Source: Micromonospora yangpuensis (GTDB taxonomy: Bacteria > Actinomycetota > Actinomycetes > Mycobacteriales > Micromonosporaceae). Taken from it: 64,000 bases of DNA. The stretch is taken from assembly GCF_900091615.1 (NCBI RefSeq), contig NZ_FMIA01000002.1:2294001-2358000 (forward strand), written 5' to 3'. The notes beneath the pieces are model-generated. The model was given only the letters and a program-made list of their open reading frames with translations. It did not search any database and was not told where the DNA came from. Of this stretch, positions 8,218-17,786 are shown piece after piece. Position numbers and translations under genes: made by a program. Positions within the stretch are counted from its first letter, which is position 1. The number at the start of each line of letters is the position of its first letter.

Positions 8218-8657
8218 CCGCCCACCATCCGGACCTGCTCGACCGGCTGCGCGCCGCCGGGCACCAGCTGCCCGGTACCGACGCCGAGCCGCTCGGCGAG
8301 CGCTTGCTCGACCTGCAACACGCCATCCTGCGGACCACCCTGGACCACGCCGTGCGACACCTGGACGGCCGGCACAGCGAGGGTGCCAGCCTGCTGGCGA
8401 AGCCACAGCTGCAGGCCCAACTCGCCGACATCGCCGTGGAGCTGCGCGAGAGCGGGCTGCGCTGCGAGATCCCCGCCGCCGACCCGGCCCGGCTGCGTTG
8501 GGCCCGCCACCAGCGGCTGACCGCCACCGGTCGCCGGCTGCTGCGACTGCTCGGGGCCACCAGCATGCTCGCCGACGGCCCCGGTGGCGACCTGCACCTG
8601 GTCGAGCTGCTCGGCAACGCGTACCTGCACCCCGGGTCGGTGGACGACCATGGGTGA
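8214..8657 (+). CDS. Small helical protein resembling an acyl-CoA dehydrogenase C-terminal domain
   Basis: A 147-aa, mostly helical protein. The segments LLAKPQLQAQLADIAVELRES and GGDLHLVELLGNAYLHPG resemble the helical C-terminal bundle of acyl-CoA dehydrogenases, but the FAD-binding beta domain is absent. GTG 8214 overlaps the previous TGA, and its own stop overlaps the start of the full-size dehydrogenase by 8 nt. A heteromeric partner of the next gene product is the simplest idea, since some actinobacterial ACADs work as unequal pairs. The product could instead be a carrier-docking subunit. Homology is by eye only. Confidence 0.5.
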   Translation: MTAHHPDLLDRLRAAGHQLPGTDAEPLGERLLDLQHAILRTTLDHAVRHLDGRHSEGASLLAKPQLQAQLADIAVELRESGLRCEIPAADPARLRWARHQRLTATGRRLLRLLGATSMLADGPGGDLHLVELLGNAYLHPGSVDDHG

Positions 8658-9948
8658 CTGGGGGCCGGTGGCCGCGCTCACCGAGCGGGACCCCACCGAC
8701 GCGGAGACCGCGCTGCTCAACGCGTACTGCCGGGACATCGCCGCCGCGCTGCGGGCCCCCGGCATGGTGCTGGACCGGGACCCGGACGCCATCGCCGAGC
8801 ACCTGGACCTGCCGGCGGTCGCGTTGCAGAACCACGTGCTGATGCCGGCGGAGTACCGCCGCGGTGGCGACGCCCGGTTGGCCCGCGCCGTCTCCGGGGT
8901 CTCCTGCGTCTCCTGGGCGCTGGTCGCCGAGCGGCTGGCCTACGGCGACACCGGCATGGTCCTGGCCAGCCCCGGCCCGTCGCTGTCCAGCGCCGCCGTC
9001 CGGGCGCTGGCCGACGACGCCCAGCAGGCCTGGTTCTACGGCCGGCTCGCCGAGCGCCCCACCTGGACCTTCTTCGGGCTGACCGAACCGGGCAAGGGCT
9101 CCGCCGCCGCCGAACTGGAGACCACCCTGACCCCCGCCCCGGACGGGGTGGGCTGGCTGCTCACCGGGGAGAAGACCTACATCGGCAACGGGGCACGGGC
9201 CCAGCTCGGGGTGGTGCTGTGCCGACGGGCCCCGGGACCGTGGGGCATCGAGGCGGTGCTCGTCGACACCGCCGACGCCGGCTGGCACGCCGAGCTGCTG
9301 CCCCTGGTGGGGCTGCGCGGCTCCCGGATCAGCCGGATCCGCCTCGACGGCATGTACATCCCACCCGACCGGCTGCTCGGTGCCGGCCGCCCGCGCAGCC
9401 GCCGGGGGTTGCACGGGGCGCTGCGTACCCTGCTCTGGTTCCGGCCCAGCGTCGCCGCGCTCGCCGTCGGGGTCACCCACGCCGTCTGCGACTACGTGCT
9501 GGAGCACCGGCCCCGGCTCGGCGGCGGCGACCGGGCCCGGCTGGACGACCTGATCGACCGTTCGATGCGGGTCCGCCGGCTGGTCTACGCCGCCGCCGCC
9601 GAGGTGGACGCGGGTGCCGCCAACGCCCACCGGATCGGCGCCACCAAGATGAGCGCCGCCCGGCTGGCCGAGGAGGCCACGCTGCTCGCCGCCGACCTGC
9701 TCGGCCCGGCCTCGCTGCGGGAGCACCCCTGGCTGGAGAAGACCTACCGGGACGTGCGGGCCTTCGAGTTCATGGAGGGCACCGGCAACATCCACCGGCG
9801 GGGCGTGTTCCAGGGGCTGCTGCGCGGCAACTTCTTCCCCGCCGACGGCCCCGCCGACGACCCGGCCGACGGCTCCGCCGAGGACTCTGCTGCGGGCTCC
9901 GCCAGCGGCTCCGCCGAGGGTTCCGCCACGCCGGGGCGGGCCGACTGA
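8650..9948 (+). CDS. Acyl-CoA/acyl-ACP dehydrogenase
   Basis: A 432-aa flavoprotein of the acyl-CoA dehydrogenase family. Visible elements are the FAD-contact motif TWTFFGLTEPGKGS, the middle beta-domain segment LTGEKTYIGNGARA, and the C-terminal YEGT-like motif FMEGTGNIHR, which carries the catalytic-base Glu. The last ~45 residues are a Ser/Ala/Asp-rich tail (SAEDSAAGSASGSAEG) with repeats, unlike normal ACADs. The reaction would be alpha,beta-desaturation of an acyl thioester. In this operon the thioester is likely ACP-bound, giving an enoyl or amino-enoyl unit. It overlaps the preceding gene by 8 nt and the following gene by 1 nt. Confidence 0.85.
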   Translation: MGDWGPVAALTERDPTDAETALLNAYCRDIAAALRAPGMVLDRDPDAIAEHLDLPAVALQNHVLMPAEYRRGGDARLARAVSGVSCVSWALVAERLAYGDTGMVLASPGPSLSSAAVRALADDAQQAWFYGRLAERPTWTFFGLTEPGKGSAAAELETTLTPAPDGVGWLLTGEKTYIGNGARAQLGVVLCRRAPGPWGIEAVLVDTADAGWHAELLPLVGLRGSRISRIRLDGMYIPPDRLLGAGRPRSRRGLHGALRTLLWFRPSVAALAVGVTHAVCDYVLEHRPRLGGGDRARLDDLIDRSMRVRRLVYAAAAEVDAGAANAHRIGATKMSAARLAEEATLLAADLLGPASLREHPWLEKTYRDVRAFEFMEGTGNIHRRGVFQGLLRGNFFPADGPADDPADGSAEDSAAGSASGSAEGSATPGRAD

Positions 9949-10337
9949 TGCGGCTCGGGGTGGACCTGATCGCCGTCGACGCGCTCGACCGGCTGCTCGG
10001 CCGGCGACGCCTGGAACGGTTCGTCTTCGCCGCCGCCGAACTGCGGCTGGCCGACGCGCTGGGACCCGCCCGGCGCACCGAGTTCCTGGCCGGTCGGTTC
10101 GTGGCCAAGGAGGCCGTACTCAAGGTCCTCGGCCGCGGCCTGTTCCAGGGGGTACGCCCCAGCGACATCGCGGTCACCCGGGCACCGACCGGCGCACCCG
10201 AGGTCGAACTGCGCGGCTCGGCCCGCGCGGTGGCCCGCGACTGCGGCATCGACCAGGTGAGCGTCTCCATCACCCACAAGCACAACCTGGCGATCGCGGT
10301 CGCGCTCGCCGCTGCGGCCGGAGGTCCACTGCCATGA
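9948..10337 (+). CDS. AcpS-type 4'-phosphopantetheinyl transferase
   Basis: A 129-aa holo-ACP synthase. It starts with the family hallmark MRLGVDLIAVDAL (Mg-binding Asp) and carries GRFVAKEAVLKVLG (Glu/Lys catalytic helix). The end SVSITHKHNLAIAVALA is the conserved C-terminal strand region. It transfers phosphopantetheine from CoA to the Ser of apo-ACP. A cluster-borne AcpS inside the operon suggests dedicated activation of ACP1 and ACP2. The ATG overlaps the preceding stop by one base, and the next ATG overlaps its own stop. Confidence 0.9.
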   Translation: MRLGVDLIAVDALDRLLGRRRLERFVFAAAELRLADALGPARRTEFLAGRFVAKEAVLKVLGRGLFQGVRPSDIAVTRAPTGAPEVELRGSARAVARDCGIDQVSVSITHKHNLAIAVALAAAAGGPLP

Positions 10338-11302
10338 ACGTGTCCCCGACGGTCCCGGCGACCCGGCTGCTCGGGCTGGGCCACCACCAGCCCGCCCGGG
10401 TGGTGACCAACCACGAGCTGGCGCAGCGGCTGGACAGCAGCGACGAGTGGATCCGTACCCGGGTCGGGATCGTCAGCCGGTCGATCGCCGAACCGGACGA
10501 GAGCGTGGTCGACCTGGCGGTGGCCGCCGCCGGCAAGGCGCTGGCGCACAGCGGCCGGCAACCCGCCGAGATCGACCTGGTGGTGGTGGCCACCACCACC
10601 GCGGAGAGCAGCATGCCCAACACCGCCGGCCGGGTCGCCCACCGGCTGGGCGTCCGCGCGCCCGGCGCGTTCGACGTCAACGCCGGCTGCGCCGGTTTCG
10701 GGTACGCCCTCGCCCTGGCCAGCGACGCGGTACGCGCCGGCTCGTCGCGGTACGCCCTGGTCGTCGGCGCGGAGAAGATGTCCGCCTGGGTGGACTGGAC
10801 CGACCGCAGCACCTGCATCCTCTTCGGCGACGGGGCCGGTGCGGCCGTGGTCGGACCGGTCACCGGCACCGCCCGGCCGGCCGGGATCGGTCCGGTGGTG
10901 TGGGGCAGCGTCGGCGAACTGGCCGACCGGATCCGCATCCCGGACCGGCACTCTTACCTGACCCAGGACGGCAACCGGGTGTTCTGGTGGGCCACCAACG
11001 AACTCTTCGGCGTCATCGAGCAGGCCTGCCAACGGGCCGGGGTACGCACCGACGAGCTGCTCGGCTTCGTCCCGCACCAGGCGAACCTGCGGATCATCGA
11101 GGCGATCGCGCGTCGGCTGGACCTGCCCCGGGCCACCGTCGCCACCGACGTGGTGCACGCCGGCAACACCGGTGGCGCCTCCGTGCCGTTGGCGCTGTCC
11201 CGGATGGTGCACGCCGGGACGGTGCCCTCCGGGGCGCCGATCCTGCTGCTGGGCTTCGGCGCGGGCCTCTGCTACGCCGCCCAGGTGGTGGCCGCCCCGT
11301 GA
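10334..11302 (+). CDS. Beta-ketoacyl-ACP synthase III (FabH-like)
   Basis: A 322-aa canonical KAS III. The catalytic triad is intact: C119 in VNAGCAGF, H248 in VPHQANLR and N278 in VHAGNTGGAS. It condenses an acyl thioester with malonyl-ACP or initiates a chain. It is the second thiolase-fold enzyme of the operon with a Cys, but unlike the one at 3034 it has the standard residues. It probably extends or primes the ACP-bound product of the decarboxylase/dehydrogenase steps. It is translationally coupled to acpS (4-nt overlap). Confidence 0.92.
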   Translation: MNVSPTVPATRLLGLGHHQPARVVTNHELAQRLDSSDEWIRTRVGIVSRSIAEPDESVVDLAVAAAGKALAHSGRQPAEIDLVVVATTTAESSMPNTAGRVAHRLGVRAPGAFDVNAGCAGFGYALALASDAVRAGSSRYALVVGAEKMSAWVDWTDRSTCILFGDGAGAAVVGPVTGTARPAGIGPVVWGSVGELADRIRIPDRHSYLTQDGNRVFWWATNELFGVIEQACQRAGVRTDELLGFVPHQANLRIIEAIARRLDLPRATVATDVVHAGNTGGASVPLALSRMVHAGTVPSGAPILLLGFGAGLCYAAQVVAAP

Positions 11303-11360
11303 CCACCGCACCGGCCCGTGGTCCCGCGGGGACCACCGCACCGGCCCGTCGTCCCGCCGG
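11301..11360 (+). repeat. Tandem duplication of a 30-bp unit
   Basis: Two copies of a 30-bp unit (beginning GACCACCGCACCGGCCCG), differing at two positions, lie between the KAS III stop and the ABC ATPase start. The period is a multiple of three and an in-frame GTG at 11299 would translate it as a Pro/Ala-rich leader. The ABC gene has a better start at 11392, so the repeat is probably untranslated spacer. Confidence 0.8.
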
Positions 11361-11391
11361 GACCGCCCCCACGTCGACAAGGAGAGCAGCC

Positions 11392-12363
<972 letters not shown>

Positions 12364-12398
12364 CCCGCCCCGCCCCGACCCTCTGAGGAGTGCCGCCC

Positions 12399-13166
12399 GT
12401 GAACTTCCTGCGTGACACGATGCTCATCTTCGTCCGGCAGACCCGACTGGCCATGCGCGATCCGGCCTGGTTGATCATCGGACTGACCCAGCCCGCGCTC
12501 TACCTCGCCTTCCTCGGCCCGCTGCTGGAGCGGATCACGATCAACGGGGGCGGCGGCTCACCTACCGGCAACTCCTGGCAGCTCTTCGTACCGGGACTGC
12601 TGATCCAGCTCGGCCTCTTCGGTGCCGGCTTCGTCGGGCTCGGCATCATCGCCGACGTCCGGGCCGGGGTGATCGAACGGATGCGGGTCACCCCGGTCAG
12701 CCGGTACGCGCTGCTCGTCGGCCGGGTCCTGCGGGACGTGGTGGTGCTGCTGGCCCAGGCCGTGGTGCTGCTCACTGCCAGCTTCGCCTTCGGGCTGCGC
12801 GCCTCGGCCACCGGACTGGCGATCGTACTGGGCATGGTGGCCCTGCTCGGGGTCAGCCTCTCCGCCGGCTCGTACACCCTGGGGCTGCTGCTGCGCCGGG
12901 AGGAGGCGCTGGCCCCGATGCTGAACGCGGTGATGGTGCCGTTGATGCTGCTCTCCGGCGTGGTGCTGCCGATGCGGCTGGCCCCCGGCTGGCTGGACGC
13001 GATCTCCCTGGTCACCCCCTTCCGGTACGTCGTCGACGCGATGCGTTCGGCCCTCTACGGCCAGTACGGCACGGTGCAGCTCTGGTCCGGGGTGGCGGTG
13101 GCCGGGCTCCTGGCGGTGGTCTGCCTGAGCGTGGGCGCGCGGGTCTTCGCCCGGGAGAGCGCCTGA
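12399..13166 (+). CDS. ABC exporter permease subunit (DrrB-like, ABC-2 type)
   Basis: A 255-aa membrane protein with about six hydrophobic segments (for example LYLAFLGPLL, LLIQLGLFGAGFVGLGII, IVLGMVALLGVSL, MLLSGVVLPMRLAP). It carries the ABC-2 permease ending ITPFRYVVDAMR-like (here SLVTPFRYVVDAMRSALYG). GTG 12399 follows TGAGGAG by eight bases; an upstream GTG at 12390 overlaps the ribosome binding site. It forms the exporter with the preceding ATPase and closes the operon. Confidence 0.9.
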   Translation: MNFLRDTMLIFVRQTRLAMRDPAWLIIGLTQPALYLAFLGPLLERITINGGGGSPTGNSWQLFVPGLLIQLGLFGAGFVGLGIIADVRAGVIERMRVTPVSRYALLVGRVLRDVVVLLAQAVVLLTASFAFGLRASATGLAIVLGMVALLGVSLSAGSYTLGLLLRREEALAPMLNAVMVPLMLLSGVVLPMRLAPGWLDAISLVTPFRYVVDAMRSALYGQYGTVQLWSGVAVAGLLAVVCLSVGARVFARESA

Positions 13167-13248
13167 GCAGCGCGGCCGTTCCCGCGGTTCCTGTCTGTCG
13201 GCCCACCCGGTCGACCTTCCGAAGTGGAGGACGCCTACACTCCGCCCG

Positions 13249-14535
13249 GTGATCAACAAGAGACGATCGGCGGTCGTCCTCATCGGACTGCTGGCGGCGA
13301 CCGTGTTGACCGGTCCGGTGCCGGTGCTCGCCGCGCAGGAACCGGTGGCCGAACCGCCCAAGGTCGAGCTGGTGCTCGACGTCAGCGGGTCGATGCGGGC
13401 CAAGGACATCGACGGGCGCAGCCGGATCTCGGTGGCGCAGCAGGCGTTCAACGAGGTGGTCGACGCGCTGCCCGAGGAGACCCAGCTCGGCATCCGGGTC
13501 CTCGGCGCGACCTACCAGGGCAACGACAAGAAGCAGGGCTGCCGCGACACCCAGCAGATCGTGCCGGTCGGCCCGGTCGACCGGGCGCGGGCCAAGGCCG
13601 CCGTGGCGGACCTGAAACCGACCGGCTTCACCCCGGTCGGGCTGGCCCTGCGCTCGGCCGCCGAGGACCTCGGCACCGGCACCACCGCCCGGCGGATCGT
13701 GCTGATCACCGACGGGGAGGACACCTGCGCCCCGCCGGACCCGTGCGACGTCGCCCGGGAACTGGCCGCCCAGGGTACGAAACTGGTGGTCGACACCCTC
13801 GGCCTGGCCCCCGACGAGAAGGTACGCCGACAGCTGCTCTGCATCGCCACGGCCACCGGTGGCACGTACACCGCCGCGCAGAGCGCCGAGGAGCTGACCG
13901 GCCGGATCAAGCAACTGGTCGACCGGGCCAAGGACACGTACACGGCGGCACCCACCGTGGTCGGCGGCCGGTCCGTCTGCGACGGCGCACCGCTGCTGGG
14001 CCCCGGCGTCTACAGCGACCGGGAGAAGTTCTCCGAGCACCGCTGGTACCGGGTGCCGGTCCGGCCCGGCCAGGAGCTGCGCGCCTCGGTGAGCGTGGGG
14101 CTGGACCGCCCGGTCAACCCCGACTACGGGGTGCTGTTGCGGGCCACCGCCACCGACGGGCGGGAACTGGTCCGCGGGGTGGACGCCGGCAGTGGCCGTA
14201 CCGACGTGGTCTCCGCCGGCCTGCGCTGGTCGGCGGGGGAGGAGCCGGCGGACGGGCCGTCCCCGACGCCGCAGGCCTCCACCGCCGTCGAGGCGACCAC
14301 GGTCTGCCTGGTGGTGAGCAACGCCTTCGCTCCCCGACCGGGCACCGAGGCCGACCCCGGCCTGCCTGTCGAGTTGACCGTGGACGTGGTCGCCGCGTCG
14401 CCGGCCCCGACCGCCCCGGACCTCGGTCGCGGCTGGGTGCTGCTGGTGCTGCTGACCGTGGCCGGCCTGATCACCGGCCTGCTCGCCGGTCTGCTGACCC
14501 GCTGGTGGGTGGGCACGTGGAGGGAGACCCGATGA
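13249..14535 (+). CDS. Secreted/membrane VWA-domain protein
   Basis: A 428-aa protein with a signal sequence (residues ~8-29, cleavage after LAA), then a von Willebrand A domain starting with the MIDAS motif LDVSGSM (about 43-49) and ITDGEDTC near 158-165. A jelly-roll-like domain follows, and a C-terminal transmembrane helix (WVLLVLLTVAGLITGLLAGLL) precedes a basic tail. Paired cysteines fit an extracytoplasmic fold. It would bind a protein ligand through the metal site; the ligand is unknown. It overlaps the next gene by 4 nt and probably forms a membrane complex with it. Confidence 0.8.
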   Translation: MINKRRSAVVLIGLLAATVLTGPVPVLAAQEPVAEPPKVELVLDVSGSMRAKDIDGRSRISVAQQAFNEVVDALPEETQLGIRVLGATYQGNDKKQGCRDTQQIVPVGPVDRARAKAAVADLKPTGFTPVGLALRSAAEDLGTGTTARRIVLITDGEDTCAPPDPCDVARELAAQGTKLVVDTLGLAPDEKVRRQLLCIATATGGTYTAAQSAEELTGRIKQLVDRAKDTYTAAPTVVGGRSVCDGAPLLGPGVYSDREKFSEHRWYRVPVRPGQELRASVSVGLDRPVNPDYGVLLRATATDGRELVRGVDAGSGRTDVVSAGLRWSAGEEPADGPSPTPQASTAVEATTVCLVVSNAFAPRPGTEADPGLPVELTVDVVAASPAPTAPDLGRGWVLLVLLTVAGLITGLLAGLLTRWWVGTWRETR

Positions 14536-15479
14536 GTACCCCGACGATCCGCGCCGGCGCGGTGCTGGCCGCCGCCGGCCTGACCCTGCTCACCGCCACC
14601 CCGGCCCTGGCCGCCGGTCCGGTCCTGGCGTCCGGTCCGGTCCTGGCGTCCGGTCCGGTCCTGGCGTCCGGTCCGGTCCTGGCGTCCGGTCCGGTCCTGG
14701 CCGCCGCGCCGGTCCAGGCCGGAGTGCCGGTGCTGGCCGCCGCGCCGGTCCAGGCCGGAGTGCCGGTGCTGGCCGCCGCGCCCACGCCGTCGCCGGGGGC
14801 CACCCCGGTGACCCGGGCGGGCACCTCCTTCCTGACCGCCGTCGGGGTCGCCGCCGGGCAGCCGGCCCGGTTGGGGGCCGCCACCGGCGACTACCTGTAC
14901 TGGTCGTTCCCGGCCGCCGCCGGTGACCGGCACCAGATCAGCGCGAGCGTGTCGTTCCCGAAGTCCCGCAGCGGCGCGTCGACCTGGACGGTGGAGGTCT
15001 TCGACGGGCTGCGCCGCCGGCAGTCCTGCACGGCCGGCGCGCAGACCCCCACCGTCGACGCCACCGCCGGTACGGTGTCACTCGGCTGCACCCTGCGTCA
15101 GGTGCGCTCCTGGGCGGAGCCCTGGTCGGCCGACCCGCTGCCGGGCACGTACTACGTCCGGTTGTCCGCCGCCGACCTGCCCGAGGTCGACCTGGGCCTG
15201 CCCGTCGAGGTGGAGTTGCTGGTAAGCGCGGACGGCTCGGAGTCCCGCGACGACGGTGAGTTGAAGGCGCCCCTGGTGCCGAACACCAACGCCGGCACGG
15301 TGCTCGACGCCGAGCCGACCGCGCAGGCGGTCGAGGAGGACGACGACGGGTACTTCGGCTGGCTGCCGACGCTGCCGAAGCTCGGCTCCCGGTGGATCTG
15401 GACCGCGGTCGGCGGTGTGCTGGCCGCCGTGGCCGGCGTCGTCGGTTTCGCGCTCACCCGCCGGCCCCGCCGACCCTGA
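14532..15479 (+). CDS. Secreted membrane-anchored protein with N-terminal tandem repeats
   Basis: A 315-aa protein with an N-terminal signal peptide (residues ~1-27). It continues directly into four to five GPVLAS hexapeptide repeats and two 12-residue APVQAGVPVLAA repeats (about 28-83). A beta-rich extracellular domain with two Cys follows. The C-terminal transmembrane helix (WIWTAVGGVLAAVAGVVGFAL) is followed by RRPRRP. At DNA level the first repeats are 18-bp units from 14616. The domain is of the same general type as the C-terminal part of the upstream VWA protein, with which it is translationally coupled (ATGA). The function is unknown. Confidence 0.75.
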   Translation: MSTPTIRAGAVLAAAGLTLLTATPALAAGPVLASGPVLASGPVLASGPVLASGPVLAAAPVQAGVPVLAAAPVQAGVPVLAAAPTPSPGATPVTRAGTSFLTAVGVAAGQPARLGAATGDYLYWSFPAAAGDRHQISASVSFPKSRSGASTWTVEVFDGLRRRQSCTAGAQTPTVDATAGTVSLGCTLRQVRSWAEPWSADPLPGTYYVRLSAADLPEVDLGLPVEVELLVSADGSESRDDGELKAPLVPNTNAGTVLDAEPTAQAVEEDDDGYFGWLPTLPKLGSRWIWTAVGGVLAAVAGVVGFALTRRPRRP

Positions 15480-15528
15480 CCGGTGCCGGTGGTCGCCGCC
15501 CCACCCGGGCCGCGGCCACCGGCTTTGC

Positions 15529-15640
15529 GGCGGGTTCCGCGCCACCGACTGTCCGGCGGGTTCCGCGCCGACGGCTGTGCGGCGGGTTCCGCGCTGGCGG
15601 TTGTGCGGTGGGCTTCGCGCCACCGGCTGTGCGGCGTTGC
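15529..15640. repeat. 26-bp tandem repeat, about four copies
   Basis: Units beginning GGCGGGTTCCGCGCC start at 15529, 15555, 15581, 15607 and (partial) 15633, exactly 26 bp apart. They diverge mostly at unit positions 14-22. The period is not a multiple of three and the tract lies in the 218-bp gap between two plus-strand genes, so it is non-coding. There are no unique spacers, so it is not a CRISPR array. Confidence 0.9.
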
Positions 15641-15697
15641 TGCGGCTTCCGGCGGGACCGTGACCGCGCGGGTGGCGGTCGTCGGCCGGCGTCTGCC

Positions 15698-16357
15698 ATG
15701 CTTCCGACGGTGACGAGCCGCCCCAGCAGACCGCGCCCCCGCCGCCCCGGTGGCAACCGCATCGTCCGCGTCCTGCTCGCGCTCGCCGTGGTCGCGGCGC
15801 TGGCCGGGATCGCCGTGGTGGTGGTGCCGAGGCTGCTGGCGCCGGGCCCGCGTCCGCTCTTCCAACTCCCCGTCGCCTGCGGCGAAACCTGGCAGCTCGG
15901 CACCTACCCGGGACACGACGACTACGACGTCGACCTGTTCCCCACCGAGGGCGAGGCGTGGGGACGGCCGGTGCTCGCCTCCGCCGAAGGACGGGTCACC
16001 GAGGCGGGCATCAACGGGTCGCTGGGTGGTCGTACCCCGGAGAACCCGGACGGCCCGCGCGGCCGGGGCGGTGGGTACTGGGTCAAGATCGACCACGGTG
16101 GCCGGTGGGAGACGCAGTACCTGCACCTGCTCGAACCGCCGCTGGTCGAGGTCGGCCAGCGGGTCGCCCAGGGCGAGCAGCTCGGCAAGGTCGGCAGCAC
16201 CGGCAACTCCGGGGCTCCGCACCTGCACTACGAGCAGCGCCGGGGCTGGGAGAAGGTGGAAACCCACTTCGACGGTACGCCGTCGGGCATCACCCACGAC
16301 GACCGTGAGTACACCGTCCGGCGGACCAGCAACAACTGCCCCACCGGAGCGCCCTGA
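15698..16357 (+). CDS. Membrane-anchored M23 (LytM-type) peptidase-like protein
   Basis: A 219-aa protein. A basic N terminus and a transmembrane helix (IVRVLLALAVVAALAGIAVVVV) are followed by an M23 domain with the metal-binding pattern HDDYDVDLF (H and D) and the C-terminal HLHYEQ. These are the zinc ligands of lysostaphin-type endopeptidases, and the central H appears in QYLHLL. Such proteins cut peptidoglycan cross-bridges or, if degenerate, regulate hydrolases. ATG 15698 is the only sensible start after the non-coding repeat tract. Confidence 0.82.
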   Translation: MLPTVTSRPSRPRPRRPGGNRIVRVLLALAVVAALAGIAVVVVPRLLAPGPRPLFQLPVACGETWQLGTYPGHDDYDVDLFPTEGEAWGRPVLASAEGRVTEAGINGSLGGRTPENPDGPRGRGGGYWVKIDHGGRWETQYLHLLEPPLVEVGQRVAQGEQLGKVGSTGNSGAPHLHYEQRRGWEKVETHFDGTPSGITHDDREYTVRRTSNNCPTGAP

Positions 16358-16407
16358 CCGCTCGCGCAAGAGTCGCCACCCGATCTGGCGGCGTAATCAG
16401 TCGAGGA

Positions 16408-16455
16408 CTTTGGGGAGATCTGTGGTCGCCAGGGCGACCACAGATCTCCCCAAAG
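16408..16455. terminator. Perfect 23-bp stem hairpin, bidirectional terminator
   Basis: Left arm 16408-16430 (CTTTGGGGAGATCTGTGGTC, then GCC) is exactly complementary to 16433-16455, with two unpaired bases at the apex. It lies between the convergent ends of the M23 gene (16357) and the minus-strand lectin-like gene (16466). The terminator role is inferred from position and symmetry. Confidence 0.85.
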
Positions 16456-16465
16456 CGGGGCCCGT

Positions 16466-17593
16466 TCAGAGCGGGAGCTGGCCTTGGTAGATCCGGAGTC
16501 CCGGGCCACGAACGACGATCACGCCGCCTCCGCCGGAGCCGGGGGCGGAGGTGACCCGGGGGGTCCCCGCGAGGGTGGTCCAGCCCGACCACTGGCCGGT
16601 CGACAGCGAGTACCGGGTGGTGCGCAGCGTGCCGGCGGAGCGGACCAGCAGGTGCAGGGAGCCGCCGTAGACCGTGGCGGTGGGCGCGGAGCCGGCCTTC
16701 GCCGTGCCGGGCACGGTGCTCCAGGTCGACCAGGTGTCGCTGCTGAGCTGGTAGCGGGCGGTCCGTACGGCGCGGTCGGCGGTGCGGACGAAGACGTGCA
16801 GGTCGCCGCCGTAGACCGCGGTCGCCGGTGCGGAACGGGCGTTCGCGGTGCCCGGTACGGTGCTCCAGGTCGACCAGGTGTCGCTGCTGAGCTGGTAGCG
16901 GGCGGTCCGCACGGCGTCGTCGGCGGTGCGGACGAAGACGTGCAATGCCCCGCCGTAGACCGCAGTCGCGGGTGCCGAGCGCGCCCCGGCCGCCCCGGGC
17001 ACCGCCGTCCAGCCCGACCAGCTTCCGGTCGACAGGTCGTAGCCGGTGGTGAGCAGCTGGCCGGCACCGGCGCGGACGAAGAGCCGCAACTGGCCACCGT
17101 AGACCTCGGCCGTCGGCGTCGACCTGGCACCCGGCCGGCCCGGCACGGTCGTCCAGCCCGCCCAGGTCTGCTCCGTCACGGACTGCCGGTTCATCCGTAC
17201 CCTGCCGAGGCCGGTGGTGGTGAAGACGAACCGGTCGCCGCCGTAGGTCACCGTCTCCGGCGCGGACCCGGGCCGCATCGGACCCGGCACCGGCGTCCAG
17301 TCGGTCTGGACGGCGGCCAGCCGCCGCGTGACAGCGGACATCGCGCCGGTCGTGTCGGTCGCGCCGGCGGTGGTGGTCGGGCTGGCGGTGGTGGTCGCGC
17401 CGCCAGCGGTGCTCGTGCCGGCGGTGGTGGTCGGGCTGGCGGTGGTGGTCGTGCTGGCGGTGGTGGTCGCGCCGCCAGCGGTGCTCGCGCTGGCGGTGCT
17501 GGTCGCGCCGGCGGTCGGGGCGACCACCACGGTGGCACCGAGGGTGAGGGTGAGCACGAACAGGCGGTTCAGGGTCCGCACCGGACGGGACAT
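16466..17593 (-). CDS. Secreted lectin-like repeat protein
   Basis: A 375-aa secreted protein. A signal peptide (residues ~1-30) is followed by a Thr/Ala-rich linker (about 31-85, TTTAS/STAGGA repeats). About five repeats of ~48 residues then follow, with consensus W-S-x-W-x-x-V-P-G-x-x-x-A-x-S-A-P-x-x-x-V-Y-G-G-x-L-H-V-F-V-R. The repeats look like blades of a PLL/fucolectin-type propeller. Two neighbouring units are nearly identical at DNA level with a 144-nt spacing (16716 and 16860), so recent duplication is likely. Function is probably glycan binding outside the cell; this is inferred from the repeat type. Confidence 0.75.
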   Translation of the reverse strand: MSRPVRTLNRLFVLTLTLGATVVVAPTAGATSTASASTAGGATTTASTTTTASPTTTAGTSTAGGATTTASPTTTAGATDTTGAMSAVTRRLAAVQTDWTPVPGPMRPGSAPETVTYGGDRFVFTTTGLGRVRMNRQSVTEQTWAGWTTVPGRPGARSTPTAEVYGGQLRLFVRAGAGQLLTTGYDLSTGSWSGWTAVPGAAGARSAPATAVYGGALHVFVRTADDAVRTARYQLSSDTWSTWSTVPGTANARSAPATAVYGGDLHVFVRTADRAVRTARYQLSSDTWSTWSTVPGTAKAGSAPTATVYGGSLHLLVRSAGTLRTTRYSLSTGQWSGWTTLAGTPRVTSAPGSGGGGVIVVRGPGLRIYQGQLPL

Positions 17594-17690
17594 CGTCGGC
17601 TCCCTTGTGGAGGGTCAGCGCGCAGACGGAAGGAGGAGCGCGTCGCCGTTAGGTTCTCACGTCCCGGCACCGCCCGGGGGGCGTCGACGT

Positions 17691-17769
17691 CTCGGCCCCA
17701 CCTGGGGCGTCGGCGGCTCGGCCCCGCTCGGGGGCGGCGGTGGCTCGGCTCCACCTGGGGCGTCGCCGT
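17691..17769. repeat. Three imperfect 26-27-bp repeats
   Basis: Units beginning CTCGGCCCC or CTCGGCTCC start at 17691, 17717 and 17744, in the gap between the lectin-like gene start and the kinase stop. They are G+C-rich and contain CACCTGGGG-type inverted symmetry. No function is visible. Confidence 0.65.
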
Positions 17770-17786
17770 CCCAGCCACACCGGCGG

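Noticed and set aside
15529..15640. CRISPR array
   Set aside because: The repeats are contiguous at 26 bp with no spacers, and no cas genes are present.
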